DNA of 64,000 bases. It comes from Phymatolithon calcareum. Its lineage: Eukaryota; Rhodophyta; Florideophyceae; Hapalidiales. A model generated the notes under the pieces. That model did no database searches and was not told the DNA's origin. It worked only from the letters and a program-made list of their open reading frames with translations. Within the stretch, counting starts at the first letter, position 1. Each line of letters starts with the position of its first letter. The stretch lies in the NCBI GenBank assembly GCA_977006965.1, contig OZ345354.1, forward strand, positions 310,001-374,000, written 5' to 3'. Shown here piece after piece: positions 61,301 to 64,000 of the stretch. The position numbers were made by a program, and so were the translations under genes.

Positions 61301-62608
61301 CGGGAGAAGGACAGGATCCATGCCACAAGTCAACCTATGGCGACAGAGAATATTCCAGCGCACAGTGATCCAGTTCCCAATGCTCCGACACATAATGACC
61401 CCAGTCAGAACGTGACCCAGCCTCAGGAGCATAACCAGGAACCTCGTATGGTCACCCCTGTCCCGCAGCTTCCAAATGTTTCTCACTCTCTCCCCGCGCA
61501 CTCGTCCCCACTGGACGCAGATACCCACGAGCTTAACATCGCCTACCCGAATGCCGGCGTTGGGTCAGATATGCAGGGGAATGACCACTCCGATCAACAA
61601 TGGCTTTCCTCTCCCCCAATCGCTACTGAACAGACCGACGTGATGGCGAAAATGACAGGTGCTCCGCTCCACCATCAGTACCGTGGGTCAGACTTTTCGC
61701 CGGTCACGCCATCGACTTCTCACCGAAGCGTGTTAGGAGTAACGCACAACAATTTCAATCAAGTTGCAATCACCCCACCGAGTGCCGTGGCTTCCCCCTG
61801 GGAGGCTTCATCATATTCTACATCTGCCACCCATCCCATGCACTCACAGGACCAGCAGATGCACGGAATGCTCCGGTTCTTTCCTCCGCCTAGAATGCCG
61901 TCGCCTAGTGTGCCTTCACCCGGTATGCCGTCGCCCAGTATGCCGTCTCCCAGTATGCCGTCTCCCAGGTTACGGTCGCCTAGAATGCCCTCTCCCGGCA
62001 TGCCATCCCCAAGTTTAGCACCAGGCATGCCATTTCCGGATGCGATGAACAATCTGTCGCACAATCCCATGCACAATCTCGCCCTGGCGGCCAGCTCGTT
62101 CAGTCATGTACTCCCGGGCAGTTTTGATCCGAATCAAGGCATGACATCCTCGGCTTCGCCATCACTTTTGGCTCAGTCGAGAGATGTGCTAGGACATTTG
62201 CCTATTTCATTTGATAAGCACGATTTTCTACAGTTGGATCCAACTTCCTGGCAGCCACAGCACACAGACCGGGCTCCTCTTTCCCGTGGCGGAAACAATA
62301 ACTCTGCGGACCCGAATGTCAGTTTCGATCCACATGCTATGCTTCCTTTTGAAGGCAATAATGGAAGTGCGAGCAACACACCCAACTTTGATGCCTCGGA
62401 AGGTGGTTTAGGAATACAACAGCCGAATACCGCAGACGCCACTCAAGATCTCTTCACGTCGCATTTGAGCGGATCAGGACTTTTTGGGGTGTCGACTGGT
62501 GCAATGTGCAGCACGCAAGGGATTACAGGATCTCGACCTATTGAAAGAGAAGCTGTTGTGGAGCCCGTCAACCTTGGGACGCTTGGGACATGGCCGCAAG
62601 CAGGGTAG
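58337..62608 (+). CDS. KDM4-like JmjN-JmjC histone lysine demethylase, long paralogue
   Basis: 1423 aa, one exon. The first ~380 residues closely match the short paralogue at 44539: JmjN (VPVFRPSLDEMSDFSAFIAR), JmjC with iron ligands His199, Glu201 and His287, 2-oxoglutarate residues in INYLHIGAPKMWY, and the zinc site RSCDQFMRHK plus KRCEC. It retains a 4-residue stretch before GVHTTYLYFGMWG that the short copy lacks. A basic AT-hook-like KRGRPPKQR follows (about 380), then about 450 disordered residues, then a separate ~100-residue ordered block (RRNWAPIAVVPMIKVTVPQG, FMISTLLSLVKFVLRDHADL, SKTRKRFLNVQRGMFDVYHE). A long Pro/Ser/Gln/Asn tail contains a tandem MPSPS run near residue 1180-1230. 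No PHD or Tudor was recognised. It is predicted to act on H3 methyl-lysine in the nucleus. Confidence 0.92.
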   Translation: MSGIGGSSGPLPVPVFRPSLDEMSDFSAFIARIERKCLVGAALVHPPAGWRPRANMDYNDLDKIQITRPIQQEILGNRGVFLTVYVEKQRRTVAEFRREAEAFRKRTKAPVLSVGQEDELLKPEVLDEIDRAFWKNLLFRRPTYGADQQATAFDNECQHFNLNKLDTILNVIDNPKAQIPGVHTTYLYFGMWGALFAFHCEDADLYSINYLHIGAPKMWYVIPPEHRDRFEELCQKSYPDHFRSCDQFMRHKQTLLSTDFLRKNGIPYGRVAQTAGTFMIVFPGCYHAGYSLGFNVGEAVNFASLRWLPMGRRAKRCECREDSVNVDVEAMFRALFPGSATQQFAEYVQRNVAKAMLIREAKRKEAGILQKGAPVRRKKRGRPPKQRLMSAGNTSVGSKEASGVPSPGSLRDVDGNGREQNAISRDASMQTSGDRSELQARSVEGKLGEPKTENGLANKIGGTEEEVVIQEDDKMQTESMKHSDVHSVMQANQPKTELLGSGVEKQEAGQLLEGIQVTCGVSKVEACTFSTEHVQAAANVKKKSVSISTQSLSPKHQEMQTENPLHVELHRGLPCGTNRNAPEDESGNGFTESEAGQSRARTQEMSPRIESAVGNADAAGEEEEQGPMGVDMVGAGRAAETWHEEDGHGRSIRGSGETGGSADLNFADRNEICGNLQTVRPISVDRVFIGAQNRDSDSILKQNSYNLKAHPKLSPEINMSSSSPTSHNMHVEAVHPPPFSATPDHQPLYQRHQPSTSSPLAALSADAQEGVPSTIPKLVTEKPSIVPRDLQSSKKRQRTKTEADQRPIDQYQPMSNVSDYAADQHLMLPEKRPLPVDDAPQDAALPIVDTETPKPKKRRNWAPIAVVPMIKVTVPQGLSDDELAEFKANYQSMCAMEEQVFMISTLLSLVKFVLRDHADLKKIAALGRRLSKTRKRFLNVQRGMFDVYHEMAPPPPPALSGTSNDPQCLLLATTETSTLGQGPAQTPTREKDRIHATSQPMATENIPAHSDPVPNAPTHNDPSQNVTQPQEHNQEPRMVTPVPQLPNVSHSLPAHSSPLDADTHELNIAYPNAGVGSDMQGNDHSDQQWLSSPPIATEQTDVMAKMTGAPLHHQYRGSDFSPVTPSTSHRSVLGVTHNNFNQVAITPPSAVASPWEASSYSTSATHPMHSQDQQMHGMLRFFPPPRMPSPSVPSPGMPSPSMPSPSMPSPRLRSPRMPSPGMPSPSLAPGMPFPDAMNNLSHNPMHNLALAASSFSHVLPGSFDPNQGMTSSASPSLLAQSRDVLGHLPISFDKHDFLQLDPTSWQPQHTDRAPLSRGGNNNSADPNVSFDPHAMLPFEGNNGSASNTPNFDASEGGLGIQQPNTADATQDLFTSHLSGSGLFGVSTGAMCSTQGITGSRPIEREAVVEPVNLGTLGTWPQAG
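61892..62022 (+). repeat. In-frame MPSP[GS] minisatellite inside the long JmjC gene
   Basis: Imperfect 15-bp units ATGCCGTC[GT]CC[CT]AGT and variants (two units read CTGCGG-like or GTGCCT) encode repeated MPSPS/MPSPG/MPSPR. The unit count may vary among strains. Confidence 0.75.
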
Positions 62609-63102
62609 GAATTGTACGAAATTGATCGTGTACGATTAAAAACGGCAAGCATGTACAGCGTTTTACGACGAATAACTAGGGACTATACGCACAACAGGTT
62701 GCAATCTGCTAAAGAATACAAATAACGTAGCACTTGCCACTCGAAGAGTAAAGCGTTGCTTTTAAAAGCGATCCGCTGTAATTTACACCTAACAAGTAGT
62801 CCGGAGCGAGGCGCACTTTGAATACAATAATAATGCGCCAACCTGTGATGCGAGTGATCTACACACACATAACCCATAAAACCATTCCTCTCCAGGACAT
62901 TATCGTACTGAGCACGATTTGCGCACGACCATAAAACTTACCGGCGCAAAACGCTGGTTTGAAACAAAGCGTGCTCAAACCTCAAAACATTGGGGTGAGA
63001 TAATGGACGAACTGCACTCCACAGCATTCAAAGAATGTGCGAGTGGACACAATGTGGCATCTCAACCTTGAAAGGGCTATCACAGCTCCAGGTACCAACA
63101 GT
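62609..63102. other. Convergent intergenic, no gene
   Basis: 3' UTRs of the long JmjC gene and eIF1A; no coding signal. Confidence 0.5.
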
Positions 63103-63862
63103 CTATATCTCATCAATGGCCGCAAAGTCGAATACAACCTCATCTCCTTCATCTCCTTCCTCACCCTCACCGGCACCCTCATTGATAGTGGTTGTGTCGG
63201 GGATTTCGCCGTATTTGATGAGATTACGAGCCTCGTCCGGGGAATATTTGAGAATGATATCGGCCTTGTCATCCTGATAGTCACGAAGCCCGACCAAGAC
63301 AATGTCCTGTGCATTCACCCACACCTTCTTACGTAGCTTTCCGCGAATGTGGCAGAGACGAGTGGTGCCGTCGAAACACTTGCTTTCGCAACGACCGTTG
63401 CCGAGCATACGAACAACCTGGGCGTACTCTGTTGTACATGACGCAAAGGAATATGCACGGTCAGGTTAGATTCTCCATCGCAAAATGAGTCATGTTCCTT
63501 CTTCCAGATGGAAGAATGCATTGCTCAGTAACGAGGAATACCATTTCTCAAAATACCACTCAACACAGCGTCGAAACGCTCAGTAGCATCATGTTGGGTT
63601 GATATAATCATCCTTGCAAAACATGCGATTAGCTTCAGTGTGTCGCAACTTACCTTGTCCATCCTCTTTGAAAATCAGTTCGCGCTTATCGTCGTCATTA
63701 TCGTTCTTACCTCTGCGACGATTCTTTCCTCCCTTACCTGCACATAGAAAAAGATTAGCGGGATGCGTGGCGCGGTGCACGAGAGTCAGCGGGGTTTATT
63801 TGCTCGGTGAAAAGGGGAAGCCGGTCGCTCTGCCTGCGACTTACCCTTATTCTTCGGCATGT
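63103..63862 (-). CDS. EIF1A: Translation initiation factor eIF1A, three exons
   Basis: Binds the A site of the 40S subunit and promotes scanning and start-codon selection. Exon 1 63862-63847 (MPKNK plus one base), GTAAGT..CAG intron 63846-63738, exon 2 63737-63654, GTAAGT..CAG intron 63653-63429, exon 3 63428-63103; phases join to 141 aa (human 144). The N-terminal basic tail is [17 protein letters not shown], then [11 protein letters not shown] joined to [13 protein letters not shown]. The OB-fold continues with [40 protein letters not shown] and [14 protein letters not shown]. The acidic tail is [15 protein letters not shown]. The splice model restores every conserved block, so confidence is high. 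The C-terminal tail is slightly shorter than in animals. Confidence 0.96.
63429..63653 (-). other. eIF1A intron 2
   Basis: Begins GTAAGT (complement of 63653-63648), ends ACAACAG at 63429. 225 bp, phase 1. It falls exactly between the KEDGQ and EYAQV blocks. Confidence 0.9.
63738..63846 (-). other. eIF1A intron 1
   Basis: Begins GTAAGT (complement of 63846-63841), ends TGTGCAG at 63738. 109 bp, phase 1, after the sixteenth coding base. Confidence 0.9.
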
Positions 63863-64000
63863 TAACAGTGTTTGCAGCAGAGTGATGTGCTCCGGGCGCC
63901 GGGTATTGATGATTTATGTAGCTGCACCTCGGTTGTGTCTGGGCGACGACGAAACTGTGGGCGTCAAACTCCTATTTGTAAACAGCTGCGCTGTTTCAAT

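Noticed and set aside
1-64000. CRISPR arrays, bacterial operons, plasmid or phage features
   Set aside because: No regularly spaced short direct repeats; gene content and introns are eukaryotic.

Overview
The window is nuclear DNA of a eukaryote. Evidence: spliceosomal introns with GT..AG ends, eukaryote-specific genes (CAND1, delta-COP, eIF1A, exosome CSL4, RNA polymerase III subunit RPC9, KDM4-like JmjC proteins) and eukaryotic transposons (MULE, hAT-type, LINE). Genes are intron-poor: many are single open frames of 0.6-4.3 kb and the few introns are 80-225 bp. They sit in groups separated by 1-6 kb of AT-richer, transposon-littered DNA. This layout suits a red alga, perhaps a florideophyte such as Chondrus, but that is inference from layout and protein flavour, not proof.

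Layout. 0-13 kb, housekeeping: CAND1 (-, cut by the window edge), ribosomal protein L13a (+), an akirin homologue (+), exosome CSL4 (+), RPC9 (-, three exons) and a Siw14-like tyrosine phosphatase homologue with a broken P-loop (-). 13-21 kb, accessory: a 123-bp tandem repeat, a complete MULE with perfect 10-bp target duplications and one in-frame TGA, a decayed reading frame starting with a histone H3-tail-like segment, a perfect 41-bp snapback, and an 80-bp tandem repeat. 21-30 kb: a secreted Ser/Pro/Asp-repeat protein with two homologous Cys-rich modules (-), glutamine-dependent NAD+ synthetase (+) and an unknown helical protein (-). 30-39 kb is gene-poor and holds a MITE, a small two-exon gene and a MYND zinc-finger gene. 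39-64 kb is gene-rich: mRNA guanylyltransferase, cytosolic Asn-tRNA synthetase, a short KDM4-like JmjC gene, a possible ELL/occludin-like gene, a TIGR00027-type methyltransferase, Bfr1-like, delta-COP followed by a decayed tandem copy of its own 3' end, a GPATCH1-like gene, a long KDM4-like JmjC gene and eIF1A.

Functional threads: ubiquitin-ligase recycling (CAND1), RNA synthesis and processing (RPC9, CSL4, capping enzyme, GPATCH1-like, possibly ELL-like), translation (RPL13A, NARS, eIF1A, Bfr1-like), secretory traffic (delta-COP), NAD synthesis, and chromatin (two KDM4-like paralogues, akirin, MYND). There is no operon-like organisation. The most unusual items are the H3-tail-like decayed frame, the mobile elements with legible insertion footprints (MULE, hAT MITE, 3-bp-TSD MITE, two relics of one LINE family), the delta-COP tail duplicate, and the two snapback hairpins.
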